DNA of 64,000 nucleotides from Capitulum mitella (GCA_030062745.1 CP099849.1:10080144-10144143); one strand, 5' to 3'; positions 13,133-25,900 are shown, numbered from the stretch's first letter. Notes: generated from the sequence alone by a model not told the origin. Numbers and translations: made by a program.

Positions 13133-14614
13133 ATGAGCCGGACGCCAGAGGGCGGCGGCCAGAGGGCGCAGAGCGCGTCGACGCCGGCCGGCGATTCGTT
13201 CTGCCTGGACAGGGCGGCTCTGAGGAAGCGCCTGACGCCGCTGCAGTACCAGGTCACGCAGGAGAAGGGCACAGAACGGTGAGGTCAGACGCCGTGGGAC
13301 GGCAGTCCGTGGGAGAATACAACATGGTGGCGAGGAAGAGGCCGCGTACTGCTGTCTGTCGGCAGTGGTGTTCCCATCGGAACTAAAAACATTTGTCGTG
13401 AAGAATAGCCGTACATCAACACTGCGCACGCAAACACTGTAGTTTTAACCAGTTATTGTATGGTAGTGTACCACATTTTGTAGGGTTAACTTTTTACCCG
13501 TAATTAGAATGAGAACATGCGAATGAACGTGTTTACATAACGGTAATGGACGTGTAGAACTACGGTGCTCTTACTCAGCTTCGGTGAAAGAAAAAACTCG
13601 TGAGGCGAACGATACCGCACGTGCCGCGGACGTAAACGCCGTTTTCTGATTGTCCCTAAACAGGACCACGAAAGCGGCAGCAGCGACACTATTACGCGTC
13701 GCTATCAGAGACCGCAGCAAACACGAAACATTTTCGCCCGGCGCCCGACGCAAACTGACCTACATAAACATGCCCATTGGCCGCCTGCCCGCCGCCGGTC
13801 CTGCCTGATGCGACGCCAGCACGCGATGTTGTCGCTGGCGACCGTGACAGGTGCCTGCATTGTGTCCTAGGGGAAGACGGCACACTGTGTTGGGCGGTTC
13901 TGTGTTATAAGCGGGACTGTGTTTTGTTGCGCATGACATTGCCGCATGTCGCAGGAAGCTGCTGTGCAGTACCCCGCGTCGTGTTCCCCCTCCCGATCTT
14001 CGAACAGCCGGTGCTTACATCCCCAGGGCTTAGAACTGGTTGTGCTAAATTAATTGGTCGGATTTGTTTCGTTGCTTCATGGAAGTTTTGTTTTGTTTAG
14101 CGATGACTGATTTTCTGAGAAAACTTCACGTACATATACTTATGTGAATTTTGATTCAGGTAGCATGAAAAAGGCAACGCAAAATCCCCTGTATCACAAG
14201 AAATTTATTTCATATCTTCATACTTAAATCTGCTACTTAAAACGTTCAAAGAAGGGGCGGAATGAAGCTCTTCATGGAAGGTTCTAACTTATCTGTACAT
14301 AATCCTGACCAGAAGGTCAGTAATTCCCGTGTACCGTGCCTTCGTCTTATCGGCTTCTCTGGTGGCACATTCGTGATCGGGGAATTCAACACTGCGTCAC
14401 AAAGCGACAATCGCTGGTGCATGAGCCGGAACATCCTGAATACATTTCATCACCCCCTGCGTCACGTGATGACAGGAAATAGGTATCCGTCGGGGTGCGG
14501 TTTCAGAAATGCTAACCGCATGACTGGACGGACCTATCTCCGGCAGTACAGAGGAAAGGTCACGATGAGGGGAGGTTTCTGTGCCCACTCATTCTCTCAT
14601 TCCCATCCTGGTTT

Positions 14615-14694
<80 letters not shown>

Positions 14695-17600
14695 TTGCAG
14701 TTTCCCTCGTTACTTTACTCCTCTCGGTCTTTCTCCAGCTCCGTTTTTGTTCCGTTTTACCCCCCCCCCCTTTCTTTTTATAACGCAACGGTTCGGTAAC
14801 AGATCGTCTCGCTTGGCTCGGTGATCAGTGCAGAGCACCAGGCGATAAAATGAAATAAGAAACTGCGACAAAGTCGCCCGTGCCAACAACTGTCTTACCG
14901 ACCATTTTCCATTTCCTAACTAAGTGGTCCGTAGAACGATAGTTTTGGTCACCGACAGCCGGTCTGGCTTGAAATCAGGAGGCGGCAGACCCATGTAATG
15001 GCACATGTAAAATTACGTGGACTGACGCAGCGAACCGCGTGTCCCGCGTGATGCTGTCCGTTGCCATCTCTAAATAATGATTCGAGTGGAATGTCTGCAA
15101 GTACGCTCGCTCACCAGCTGCAGACATGCGCTCGTGTGCTTTAGCTCAGAAAAGGGGCAGATAAGAGGGGCGAGTGTTGACGGAGAAAAGAGAGAGGGGG
15201 CCGGGGCGGGAACGCAAAAACCTGTTTTCGGCCGTCGAGCGCGGCGGCAGCTGCGGCCGATCATCGGGCCGACGATCGGCGTCGGCGCCTCGGCTGGACG
15301 GCGGCCATCTGGCGCCGCCGGGCGGCTGCGGCGTGCAGCTCGGGCGCCGCCGCCCACGCCGGCGCGGCGGCAAGTTCACGGCCGCGGCGCGGTCGGCCGG
15401 CGTCGGCTTCTCCCCGGCGCTGACTCACCTGGCCAGCGGCGGCCTCACGGGGCCGACCGGACGCCGACACCGGCAGGGTTTTCGACGGGGCGGTCCAGAT
15501 TGTCGATGGCGAGACGCCGTCAGATGGCCTGACCTGACCTGGCCCGATCTGACCTGACCGACAGGGCCTTCACCGGCCGCTTCAACAAGCACAAGGAGCC
15601 GGGCGTGTACCGGTGCCTGGTGTGCGGCCAGGACGTCTTCAGCTCGGCCACCAAGTACGACTCCGGCTCCGGCTGGCCCAGCTTCTATGACGTCATCGAC
15701 CCGAGCCGCGTTAAGCTGAAGTCGGACCTGTCGCACGGTACGTGCCGGTCCGGCGGCGTGCGGGGGAGAAGCCGGGTGCCGCGTTTGCACTGCATGTTGC
15801 ATGACGTAGAACTGTTAATTTCGTTTTCGTCAAGGGACGTAGCTATGGTGCATGATTGGAATCACGAGCGATTCGTTTGAACGACGAATGCTATCTGAGC
15901 ATGAAACAAAATCTTTTCATCTCCGGACTTTTTCTGACGATTGAGCTTATTGCAGATGGTTTCATTACGTCGTTAGATTATTCACTGCAAACTGAAATTC
16001 GAACTGAGCGTCAGGATCGAAAATCAGGCTTTTCATACATTTCATTCATCACTCATAAATATACCATGGCTACGTTCCAACATTACAACTGCAGCCGAAT
16101 GGCTGTGTTGGGTGCACTGAACCAATAACGTTTTGATGGTGGTGTAAACATTGTCGGGCGATGAGTCGGAATATGACGCCCGCTCATGTCATCTGATGGG
16201 CTAATTTTACCCCCAGTGCCCCAGTTTTTGCTCCGGTGCTATTATTAGCTTCCTCGTTGAGCGTGTCACAGGCGGGCTTCCGGCACGTGCTCAGCTGGTG
16301 ACGGCGAAAACCTCTCCTGATTGGTGCTGCCGTGTGGCAGGTGGTGACGGTGCCACCCCTGCTGAGTGGTGCTGCCGTATGATAGCTGGTGACGGCGCCG
16401 CCTGTCCTGATTCGTGCTACCATGTGGTAGCTGGTGACGGTACCACCTCCCCTAATTGGTGCTGCCGTTTGGCGGCTGATGCCAAATGCCCGTCGCGGAT
16501 GATTATCATCCCGTGTCACTGTCAGCTCGGGTCCTGGTGGAGGGTATCAGTGGGTCCGGTTCGCAGCCACGTTGCGTAGCTAGTTGCGTCAGTCCTTCGT
16601 GAAGGCCCCTTGAAGAAGGGGTATTTTGTGACGTAACGACCCGTCAAAGTAAAGTTATAACGTGCGAACAAACAACGCCATTTAGTCGTCATGTTTAGTC
16701 TGAAAACGTACTTGATTTGTGACCGCGGCATGACTTTTGAAACCGCTTGTATTTGAATTAACCAACTAACCGACATTCCTTTTGCTTTCTCTTTTCACTG
16801 CATGAGTTACGAGTGGCAGATTTTCTCTTTTTTTTCTCGTTTTGATCTCGCTGTTGTCAATCTGTTGTTGCTTACGTTTGCTGGAAACAAATAACATCTC
16901 TTTATTACAAAAATAAAAACAGAGCACATCATTTAGGAGCGGCAATGACGTTGAATCATTTTAGTCTTCAGCCACAGTCAAGCATTGCTGACCATTGGCA
17001 AATCGTTGTAAAGTTTATCTGCATTAGGTGGAGTCTCAACATTGTGTTTGCCTAGGCAGTTCTAATTTTCTTTTAATGACACTGATCTGACGAATGTGGC
17101 CCCTGCTGGCGCGAGATACCTGATGGCTTGCTGGCCTTTTTACCGAAGAAATGTACTCGCTTGACGCCCTGCATACGCGGGAGCTGGTGGCTGTGTTCGA
17201 AACTAAACGGCGCGCTGGGTCGCTAGGTGGCACTGCTGCTTCACTAACCCGCGAGGAAGCTAACAGGACTGTGTTCTCTGACTCAGTTGGCGGCAACCTC
17301 CTACTTTTGATTGCCAACCCAGGGATGGAGCGGACAGAAGTGAGCTGCTCGCGCTGCTCCGCCCACCTGGGTCACGTGTTCAAAGACGGCCCCAAACCGA
17401 CCGGAAAACGCTACTGCATTAACTCCGAGGCTCTCGACTTCGAGCGCGACGACTCCATCGACGTGGTGGACGGCAAGGTGGAGTTCTTCAAGGGCTCGTG
17501 CGGTCTGGTCGGCTCGTGCGGCAGCCGTGCCGGCCCGCGGACCCCGACGGGGCGGCCGGCGCGCGGAGGCAGTGCCATCTCGCGGGTGGTTGAGAAGTAC

Positions 17601-17714
17601 AACCGCCTGGATGGTGACGCTAGTGAGCCGGTCCCGGTGACCGCCAAGAGTCTCGCCGAACAGTCCATCAGTGACCAGATTCAGGGCGTCCAGGTGTTGA
17701 ACGGACGGGCTTAG
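13133..17714 (+). CDS. MsrB: Methionine-R-sulfoxide reductase B (three coding exons)
   Basis: Reduces methionine-R-sulfoxide in proteins. Coding exons are 13133-13278, 15565-15737 and 17323-17714 (or 17287-17714). All junctions are GT-AG and keep frame, giving 236 or 248 residues. Exon 1 ends with the family's [15 protein letters not shown]. Exon 2 has zinc-ligand pair CLVC (66, 69) and GWPSF (85-89). Exon 3 has the second pair CSRC (115, 118), AHLGHVF, and catalytic Cys138 in RYCINS. Residue 84 is Ser in SGSGWPSF, where E. coli MsrB and fly SelR, as I recall, have a resolving Cys. About 90 residues follow the catalytic Cys with no known domain, so the C-terminus is extended. The first ATG follows an acceptor-like TTTCAG by 3 nt, so an upstream exon, possibly with alternative N-termini, is likely. 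Introns are 2286 and about 1.5 kb. Confidence 0.92.
13279..15564 (+). other. MsrB intron 1
   Basis: Donor CG|GTGAGG and acceptor CCGACAG|G join the two halves of an Arg codon. The intron holds the TC microsatellite and a GC-rich patch at 15.2-15.5 kb whose frames look spurious. Confidence 0.85.
14617..14690 (+). repeat. (TC)37 microsatellite
   Basis: An uninterrupted TC dinucleotide run inside MsrB intron 1. The Ser-Leu and Arg-Glu frames across it are artefacts. Confidence 0.98.
16295..16478 (+). repeat. 46-bp minisatellite, four copies, in MsrB intron 2
   Basis: Units begin CTGGTGACGG (or GTGGTGACGG) and contain GGTGCTGCCGT; each is 45-46 bp and moderately diverged. Confidence 0.8.
17285..17323 (+). 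promoter_or_regulatory. Tandem alternative 3' splice sites of MsrB exon 3
   Basis: Two acceptors, CTCAG|TT ending at 17286 and CCCAG|GG ending at 17322, lie 36 nt apart and give the same reading phase. The proximal site makes SHGMERTEV. The distal site replaces that Gly with Val and adds 12 residues, reading [12 protein letters not shown] before GMERTEV. The inserted peptide resembles GGNILLLIAHP in Drosophila SelR isoforms as I recall them. Confidence 0.75.
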
Positions 17715-18737
17715 TCCTGTGGACAGGTGCGGACTTTGTGAACAGTGTGATGCTTGTGTCAAATCGTCCATGCGAGCGGCTGCGATAGACGTACGGCGCG
17801 TGCATCGAATTAATTTCGCGTTCTAAGCTACGCCGGAGGACTTCAACGTAGTGGAACAGTGACTAACATGACGTTTGTTTATTATATATCCTGCTGAGGC
17901 GGTTTTATGTTTTTTCTAATGTGTGTATTTGAAATATACGTTGTGATGCGAACGGTCTCCTATGATGTATGCTGTGCGCTCTTGTGATGTACAGATTTGA
18001 ATAGCCTTCCTGTTCCAAAGTATAACATGTTGGATGACGAAAATAACATAACAGAAAAGGAGGAAAACGAGGAAATCTAGGTCTGCAAGTGAAGTGTTTT
18101 GTTTTTTTCAATGATGGAGCGTTTTCCGGTAGGCCCTTTCAAGGTAACGCGTTATCGCTGTCATCCCATGATTTACTATCTCTTATTTTGACAAAGTTTG
18201 CTACATGCATGAATCAATGCTCCCGTCGCTGTCTTGCCGAGTAGCTTTAGGTGCGCCGGTTTAGACTAAGCCAGCAATTCAAGGATCGAGACGCCATCTC
18301 CGCTTCATGTCACTTACTTGAACACATTCGACATTGCGACCGGAAGACCAGGTTTGGGACGCAGTGAATGGATTCTGTTGTTGAAAGACAGGCATTTCCA
18401 ATAACGAACGACGCACTTGCCGTGTTGGAATGAATGTAGAAATAATTCGCGCTTTTATTCACTGGGTCTACCAGTCAAGGAATTGTTCCACCGACGTCCC
18501 TATGGAGATTCCATTGAGCATTGCACGGGAACCGCTTGAAGAACAAAGTTGATTGTGAGCTGAAAAGATGCAAAGTGCAGCGTGGATAAACGTAAGAACG
18601 ACAACCAGGCAATGTCAACTTTGCACTCATATTCTGATTATTTTTTTATCTCCACAGATTAGGGTGAGTTGCTTACGAAGCTGGGTTGAGACAAAATTAA
18701 AATGTCTGCGCGGCATGCGTTGTATGTGTGGCATGCG
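17715..18737. other. MsrB 3' flank and intergenic DNA
   Basis: Contains the MsrB 3' UTR, but I see no clear AATAAA signal. No other gene is apparent. Confidence 0.5.
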
Positions 18738-19951
18738 TAATATTCCCGGAGGGCTAAGCGGTATAGCCGATCCCCGGCAGGGGTGGGGGATTCGGCCCCT
18801 TAAGATCCCGAAAACCCTTCATCCGATTTCATGGTAACAAACAACAATGGATTTTCTATGGCGTAAACTGCATTTTTTACAGAAAAAAGATTTCAAAATC
18901 TTGAAAGGGTGAATATAGAAGAGAAAAAGTAAAAATTGGTGCATTTTTCGACTTGTTATGACTCGCTGTTCATAGACCAGTTTTGATGCCATTGATGCAG
19001 TTAATGCAACTGAATCGGAAGCTTATTGATGTGGCTCTTCTCATTGGCTCATGCGTTTCATTTTTTTTTTTGAAATGCATAGGCTTCAGAGGGATTCGAA
19101 AATGGGAGGAATATATTTTATTTCAAAAACTGAATAGCATAAAAGTTAAAACATTTCTTTGGCTATGACTAGTCATGTTATGCTTAACAAGTACAAATCG
19201 TATTACATTGTTTGGGAAATGTTGGCATAGCCGGTGCCACAGACATGAAAAAAGGAACTGTCATGTCCACATGTTTATCAGGGGCATCTTTCAGCTTTTG
19301 ATCTTAAATGACCTCAAGTGACGTCAGAATCAAATGGAATAACCTTCAATGAATTTTATAGTGTTCAGAAACGTTTCCAGTCATTTGAATTTGCTATATG
19401 TGTGAAATTCTTGTTTATTATTGCCACGATATGGGGTGAGCGCGCGGACATTTTAGGCCACAGCCCGTGACTCGACCTGTGACTCTGTGCACAATTAGAT
19501 GAGCCTCTCCTAAGTCACAAACACCCCGGATTTTTTATTTCGAAAATTGACGTCAAGAGTATTCATATAAAACCAGGTTTTTACTTTTGACCTTGATATG
19601 GTCATATGAAGTGATTTCAGATTAACAAAATAATTTTTGTATGCTTACTGAGCTATTTACCTATACGCCCTTATGAAGTTTTATGTTCTATCCTAAAAGC
19701 TCCATATTTGGCAAACATTTTTCTTTCACCTCAAACAGTGCCAAAAGTGGTCTGAGGTGCATCCCAAAAATGTGGTTTGGCTCTGCTCCTGAATAAAATG
19801 AAATTATGAAATTTTAGTGCAATACGTAAAAAGAATGGGTGGGAAAAGTGGCCAAGTTTTTCCTGAAGCCGCTTCAAAACCCTGGAATTTGCGAGCAAAA
19901 AAATCGGAGGGGTGGGGGAGGGGTTTCGGACCCTCGCTGTCGGGAACAGGA
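18738..19951 (-). mobile_element. F1 MITE, old diverged full-length copy
   Basis: The left edge ATTCCCGGAGGGCTAAGCGG matches the inverted right terminus of the copy at 25901-27101. The right edge GTCGGGAACAGG matches its inverted left terminus. Length is about 1.2 kb. Termini and the flanking TTAA have decayed, and the interior differs from the other copies much more than they differ from each other, so this is the oldest full copy here. Confidence 0.8.
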
Positions 19952-21728
19952 TTGAGCATTCCATAAAAAAGGAAATCTTGCATGTCGGGCCCAACAGCTA
20001 CTCAGATAGCAACCAAAGGCAAGAAACCGCGAAAGCTCAGTCCCGCCTGATGCAGAGCTCCGTCAACGAAGCCCACGGACAACAGCCGTCAGAAGCGGCT
20101 CCAGCACTGAACGCGTCCACAAGCGTTACCATGTGACCGGTAGGCGTGACCGAGCGAGACCGCGTGACGACCTGGCCCCGCCACAGCGGCGGCCGCGCTC
20201 GGTGGCGGGAGTGGGGTCGGCCACACGTGACCTGACATCTGGTCATGTGTTGGGAGGGTCGCCGGCCTCTGTCCTGCCCTTGGGGTTGCTACACACATGA
20301 CTACAGGACTTCACATGATGCCATGGATTGTAATTATGTTCTCAAAGATAAACGGGACGACTTGACTGTGCTTCAAACAATATCTCGAAACGATTGCTTA
20401 TCATACTTCATGAAATCATCTTAGACTTGAACTCATCGAGCTTCATGTTTCATAGTTCACGCGCTCATCGCGTGGGTACAGCTCTTGTGCAGCCTCACTT
20501 TACGACGTTTTTACGACACTTAACACTTTACAGTTTTTACAGCAGGCACGGCATTTCGTGTAACGACGTCGGATGGTTGAACGATTTATTACGAGTCTTT
20601 TTCGTTTACGCTTCTTACAATTATTCGTCTAGAGCAGCTTTTCGGACGGAGTATGTAATACTATATACGTATGAACATGTATATTTATATGTACCTATGG
20701 CATGCGAAGCCCATGAAGATCACTGCACAGTTGCCAATAATTGCGCAAACCTCTGTGAAATGGTAGTTAGGACTCTGCAGACAGGACGGAACGATCAGCT
20801 GATATGCCCTGGTCATAATTCAATCGCGCTGGTTGAAATACCAAGGGCACGGCTGCAGGTTGTGCGATAATTGAGATACGCGGTGACTGGCGATAATGCT
20901 AATATCGCGTTACCTGCGATAGCTGTAGGCGGCGGGCGCGCGCAACTCGTTCCCGGCGGCGGCTCCTCCGTTTAAGCGGAGCGACCGTGACCAGCAGCCG
21001 GCGGCCGCGCCCACTGAAGGTCAGGCGCCGCGTGTGACGGGGTCAGGCCGCGCGAGCCGTGGGATCGTGGTCAGGACATTGCGCCGCCAGCCACACCGAA
21101 CGGGTGACGCCCGCGGTACGGCAAAACCGCGACATGCAACACTGGAGCGGCTGTGTTCTCGCCGACAATGGCTATGTGAATCGACTTGGCGTTTGGCTCC
21201 GGTAATGTTCATGCATTGGATGAGTGGGTTGACTTTCGTTTTTTTCATTGGTAATGCTTAACCATGGACGAACAAAAGACAGCGTTCTTAGATCTCACGT
21301 ACGATCCGTTTTGTTCATTTGGCTTCAAGGATCGCCACAAAATTTATGATCCCTCTCTGAATGAAAGTAACGGTTACACCAGTATCAGAACTCAAACTTG
21401 ATTTCGATGCGTTGTTGATAGTATCATTTCCTTTTTTTTGGTCCAGTGAGTTCCCAGGGAATGGCGTGAGCACTAAAACAGACAAAGAGGTGAAAACGTA
21501 ACGACAGTTAGGCTGAAAGTTCCTCACCATGTTCATGTGAATTCCAGAATTGCGCGTATTGTACGCAGCAATAAACTTAAAACTTACGATGATTACTGTC
21601 CAAGCAGCAGTATTTAACAAATACTGCTGTATTTATATTAACTGTATTTATATTATATTAAACAAATATTTAACAACTTCACTTTGAATGTGTTGATGAA
21701 CATACATTCCAGACCTTAGATATAAAAT

Positions 21729-21767
<39 letters not shown>

Positions 21768-23640
21768 CACACACATATATATATGTGTGTGTAAATATAT
21801 AAATAAGTAAATAAATAAATAAATATGTATATATATACCTATTTATATATGATTGGTGAGTGGTTCAATGTCACCAAATGAACTTACATGTACTTCTTAT
21901 TCACTTGAAGGGCCTCTTCAAAATAAATGCCTGTGACTTCATTGACGTGTGTCACACAAGCGTTGGCATAAAGCACATCAGTATTGCAATAAAATGCAGA
22001 AACTGAGAATTACTTTTTACAATGAAATGCGGGCTCTGCACTGCAAATCACTTACCTAAATCAAAGGTCAAGGCTCCAGCCAGGTGGTATTATTATTTTT
22101 TTAGTCTATCGTATCGGTTTATTAAAGGCATTATAATATTCACGTTTCACACAATGTTCATATCAAACATACAGGTGAAAAACAGTACCGCAGCTCGGCC
22201 TTAACGTTAACAACGTGGTTTTGTTCAGAGATACTCCATATATTCAGGTGCGCTATAGTTGGCTCCCAGACGCAAATATACAGTTTCACAATGCTCCTGG
22301 GAACCAGATACATATATATGGTCGGGATGCTGCGGCTCTGCGCTTCCGTATTTAGTGCTTCCTAGAATTAAACGTATAAAAATACTCACATTCGGAAGAA
22401 CTCGCCCAACAGCATGTAGTCCAAGGACAACGGTGGAGAGAGTTAGATCTCGACTCAATCGTAATTTGATCTTCAGATGACCCGAGGAACAGGTGACGGT
22501 ACCATTCCGTGCAGCGGCACAGTACCAGAGGATAGTAGTGATGCAGCTGCCTCCGGTAGCCTTGGGATCAAATTTCGCCCAAAATACACCTTATCATGAG
22601 GACATAACTCGCTACCCAAGTAGTGAGAGTCACGGAATTGGTCTGCCCAGGATCGTTACTACGGCAGGAACGTTGTGTAAGCGTTGGAACATCAAAATAA
22701 TTTGAATATTACAAAGGCGTAACCAAGGGGTGGATGGATCGGCCATGTCCTGGAGGAGAAAAAAACAGAGGGGAAAAAACGCGATAGGACGAACTGGCCT
22801 GTTCAACGTTTCATACAGTTTACACCCCCAGCCTCTCATAAAAACTCTGGTTGCATGGTTGCATCCCCAATTGCACTGCGCGTGCTTATCACATAACATG
22901 CGAATTTTCCTTCTTGAACAAGAAATGCCGTACTCATTGTGAATCATGGCCACTGGTCCTTCCGACCCAGCATAAAGGTGAATTTCTCTCCCCGATCATT
23001 TTGTTTTTGTTTCTCAAGACAAGAACCCCAGTAATGTTCATCATCTCCTTTAAATGAAGACTAGCAGCCTCAATTTTCCTTTTGTTAGGATGCAGTAAAA
23101 TTTCCGAACTATACTTGTGAAGAACAAGTAAACACGAAATATATTTCGAACATTTTTAACAGCTTTACTGGTTCTCGAACTTAAGAAAAACATCCCACTA
23201 TTACAACAGGACTAAGGAAAGTGTTACAATGCTCACATCTTCTAGACGCTCTAAAGCAGCGGGAGAAATTAAACCTAAACTCTTCAGAATACTTTACGAG
23301 GATGACAATTGTAAAAGTGAGAAGGTAAGAACTAGCTCAAGAATTATGTCATATGCTTTGCTCAACGATCTATCTCTGACCTCAGGAACCCGAAACAATC
23401 GCATCTGGCTGACGGCTATTCTGGACAATAGCATCTCAGCTGAAACCTCACACCGGGCCCTCATATCAAGCCGGAGGGGCACGCAGGTATCACCTTTTAC
23501 GAGATTGTCGGTCACCTCAGAATGCCTCGGTAAAATATTCCGACGGCTGTTGCGTAATCGGGTCGGCGCAGAACAATTGCCATCAGATACGGCCAGCGAA
23601 TTTGGCTGCGCGGCGGCGGCAGCGGGCCGCAGGGGCCGTC
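19952..23640. other. Intergenic DNA upstream of the cuticle array
   Basis: AT-rich for the most part, with a GC-rich patch at 20.05-20.25 and 20.9-21.1 kb. The longer frames (for example 20394-20870 on plus) have no family features. It contains the AT/AC palindrome listed separately. I see no supportable gene. Confidence 0.5.
21758..21801. repeat. 44-nt palindrome inside an AT/AC microsatellite
   Basis: An AT run from about 21731 leads into TTTACACACACATATATA and its mirror complement. A short AAAT repeat follows to about 21823. Confidence 0.9.
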
Positions 23641-23653
23641 CCGGCTGCGCCCA

Positions 23654-23720
23654 CACCAATGTCAAGGTCACGGCACCCGACCGAATAAAACCGGCCGACC
23701 GACACACCCTGGCACCAGTC
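23654..23720 (+). promoter_or_regulatory. Core promoter of cuticle gene 1
   Basis: In order: CCAAT (23656-23660), TCAAGGTCA (23662-23670), TATA-like AATAAAA ending at 23690, and initiator-like CCAGTC with probable start A at 23717. TCAAGGTCA is the consensus site of FTZ-F1, a known regulator of insect cuticle genes. Placement is from sequence only. Confidence 0.65.
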
Positions 23721-23746
23721 TCCTGCCTGCTCCACACTCCACAGCC

Positions 23747-24630
23747 ATGAAGGTAGGAGGGCGCTTCACCGGTGTGGCGGCCGAGCCGGCTGGGACACAG
23801 TGGCGCAGCTCTGCGGTTCGATATGAAGTGGATAGGGCATTTTGGCACTGATGGTCTCACAACATCGCGAACTTCGCTTGGTCGTGCTGTAATTGCCGTT
23901 GGACCCTAGTTTGCAGCGCCAGCTAATTTACTGAAACTTCTTGACTGCATAAACATGGAAATGAAACGCAAAAACAGAAAAGCCATTTGAAAGCAATCTC
24001 TCGTGTTTAGCAGATCATATCTCGACGCCAGGACCAGGGCCACTATTTATTTACAATCAAGAGTCGAATCGCCTTATCGTTAAGTGCGGATCAAAATCTT
24101 CCGGTCTGAAAGCTACCAGACCGCTCTTGACAGTCGTCCGTTGTCTGTGCCTATAGTCTACTGCTGTGATCCAGTTCCGAAGTGACCCCTAATGGCGCCG
24201 GTGACCTCGGCAGGTTCTGATCGTCGCCGCCCTGGTGGCAGCCGCCACCGCCGCCGACAGCTACCGCCCGCAGCCGGCCTACCAGCAGCCCAGCTACCAC
24301 CAGCCGACCTACAAGGAGCCCGACCACTACCACCAGCCGTACCAGTTCGACTACGCCGTCAACGACCACTACTCGGGTGCCGTGTTCTCGCAGAACGAGA
24401 ACAGCGACGCCAAGAACGTCAACGGCTACTACTCGGTGGCTCTGCCCGACGGCCGCACCCAGCACGTCAAGTACGTCGCCGACCACGACGGCTACGGCGG
24501 CTACAACGCCGAGGTCACCTACGACGGCGAGGCGCGCTATGACGATCACAAGCCCAGCTACCACGCGGCTCCCGCTTACAAGCCGGCCCCCTCCTATGCC
24601 CCTGCCCCTTCCTACAAGTCTCGCTACTGA
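23747..24630 (+). CDS. RR-2 cuticle protein, gene 1 of 8
   Basis: Secreted structural protein of the exoskeleton. Exons are 23747-23752 (Met-Lys) and 24214-24630, joined by a 461-bp GT-AG intron; 140 residues. Residues 1-16 (MKVLIVAALVAAATAA) are a signal peptide. Residues 17-44 are rich in Pro, Tyr and Gln. About 45-108 form an RR-2 (chitin_bind_4) domain starting YQFDYAV and containing GYYSVALPDGRTQHVKYVAD. The tail repeats AP(A/S)Y and ends YKSRY. The Met-Lys start is chosen because splicing completes the signal peptide, a usual layout for arthropod cuticle genes. AATAAA lies at 24719-24724. It is the only copy with Gln22 and Thr14, and its intron is the least like the others. The 3' flank is of the same type as in genes 4 and 5. 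It defines the left end of block A. Confidence 0.93.
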
Positions 24631-25900
24631 GTGACTGTGATTCTACCCGCCAGTGTGTATTTAAATGAGTGTTCGTTTGAAGTGAGTGCCTGCAGACTTC
24701 GTGTACAATGTTGAATTGAATAAATCAGTTTCTTGTGCAGTTCGATGCGTGGTATTGTTCGCTGTTATTACTAAACGATTTAAAGTAATCGTCGGAAACG
24801 GTGAAACGGCGGAGACGACACTCTCGAATTATACATAGACAACATAATATGAAGCTCAAGTATTTTAGATGAAACTGGAAAGTTTTTGAAAAATGAAGTT
24901 ATCGCTTGGCGAAAACTGCATGATTTAATATGCAGTGGCGAGCGAGGCGTCAAACAAGTTAAGGCTGTGCTGATGAATTCTTTTTTCAATTATAGTAATA
25001 TGCATTCGGTGTGCAGCCTCGTAATGAAGCTCCTAGCGAAGTGTTTGGGGCCAAATGTTTCACTCATCCTGAGGTGCAGAGGCTCCCAACTGACCGGAGA
25101 TTTACATATGTCATTAAATTCAGAACTGTTTGTACCACAATAAGCCTGAAAGCACCATTGCATTTTAATGTTATTAATTTACTCATTAATATATTTGATT
25201 ATTTAATTTGTTTTATACATTTACTTAATTGTTATTTGATATATCTAATTTCATTTCTTATTTTAATGTTATTCGTTTTTGTTTAATGGAAAACATTCAT
25301 AATAGGATTTCACTGTCTGCATAAATGCTCTAGGAACAAAAGCTTATCTTTAACGTAAAGATATCGATATTTATGCCGGAGGAACTCGCTTTTTTAAAGT
25401 TTTTCATGTTAACCAACACTCCTTCATTTGAGGTTTTGAAACCAGTAATCATATCTAACCAGTATACCAACTTTGTGGGCTCATTTCCTATTTATTTTAT
25501 TGTTTATTTTCTCCTTAGATCCCGTTCGAAAATTGTGCAGAGAGAACACCGAGACAGCGTGCTCTTCTTCCGCCGTGTTTAACCCGCGCCCGACTGTGGG
25601 TCAGTAATGCACGCCCGACTGGGGGGCATGGCTCCCCCATTAACTCCCGAACAGTTGGTCGTACGATACAAATAACCACATCGTTGGAAAGCTTGTGACA
25701 AGTAGAGCTCAAAACTGACCTCATTTTTAGTTTTGGATAACATGTAAGGCATCTCCGCCTTATGCAGCTACGCCTGCATGAGACCAAGAAACAGAACTGG
25801 ATCTCGAAGGCTGTGACTAATAAAGTCTAGATAAAGATACCAGCGGACGGATAAAAGTCCCCAGATGCCGACGCACGCCCATTTTCTCAGATTTGTTTAA

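Noticed and set aside
14581-14799. Ser-Leu and Glu-Arg repeat proteins
   Set aside because: Translation of a TC dinucleotide microsatellite.
24151-24564. Long minus-strand frame (about 137-219 residues, rich in Val, Gly, Leu) opposite every cuticle gene
   Set aside because: It is the exact antisense of exon 2, open because codon third positions are almost all G or C. It has no start or splice logic of its own.
24377-24634. Plus-strand shifted frames rich in Thr, Arg and Ser over each exon 2
   Set aside because: Shadows of the RR-2 coding frame; the spliced Met-Lys frame with signal peptide explains the sequence.
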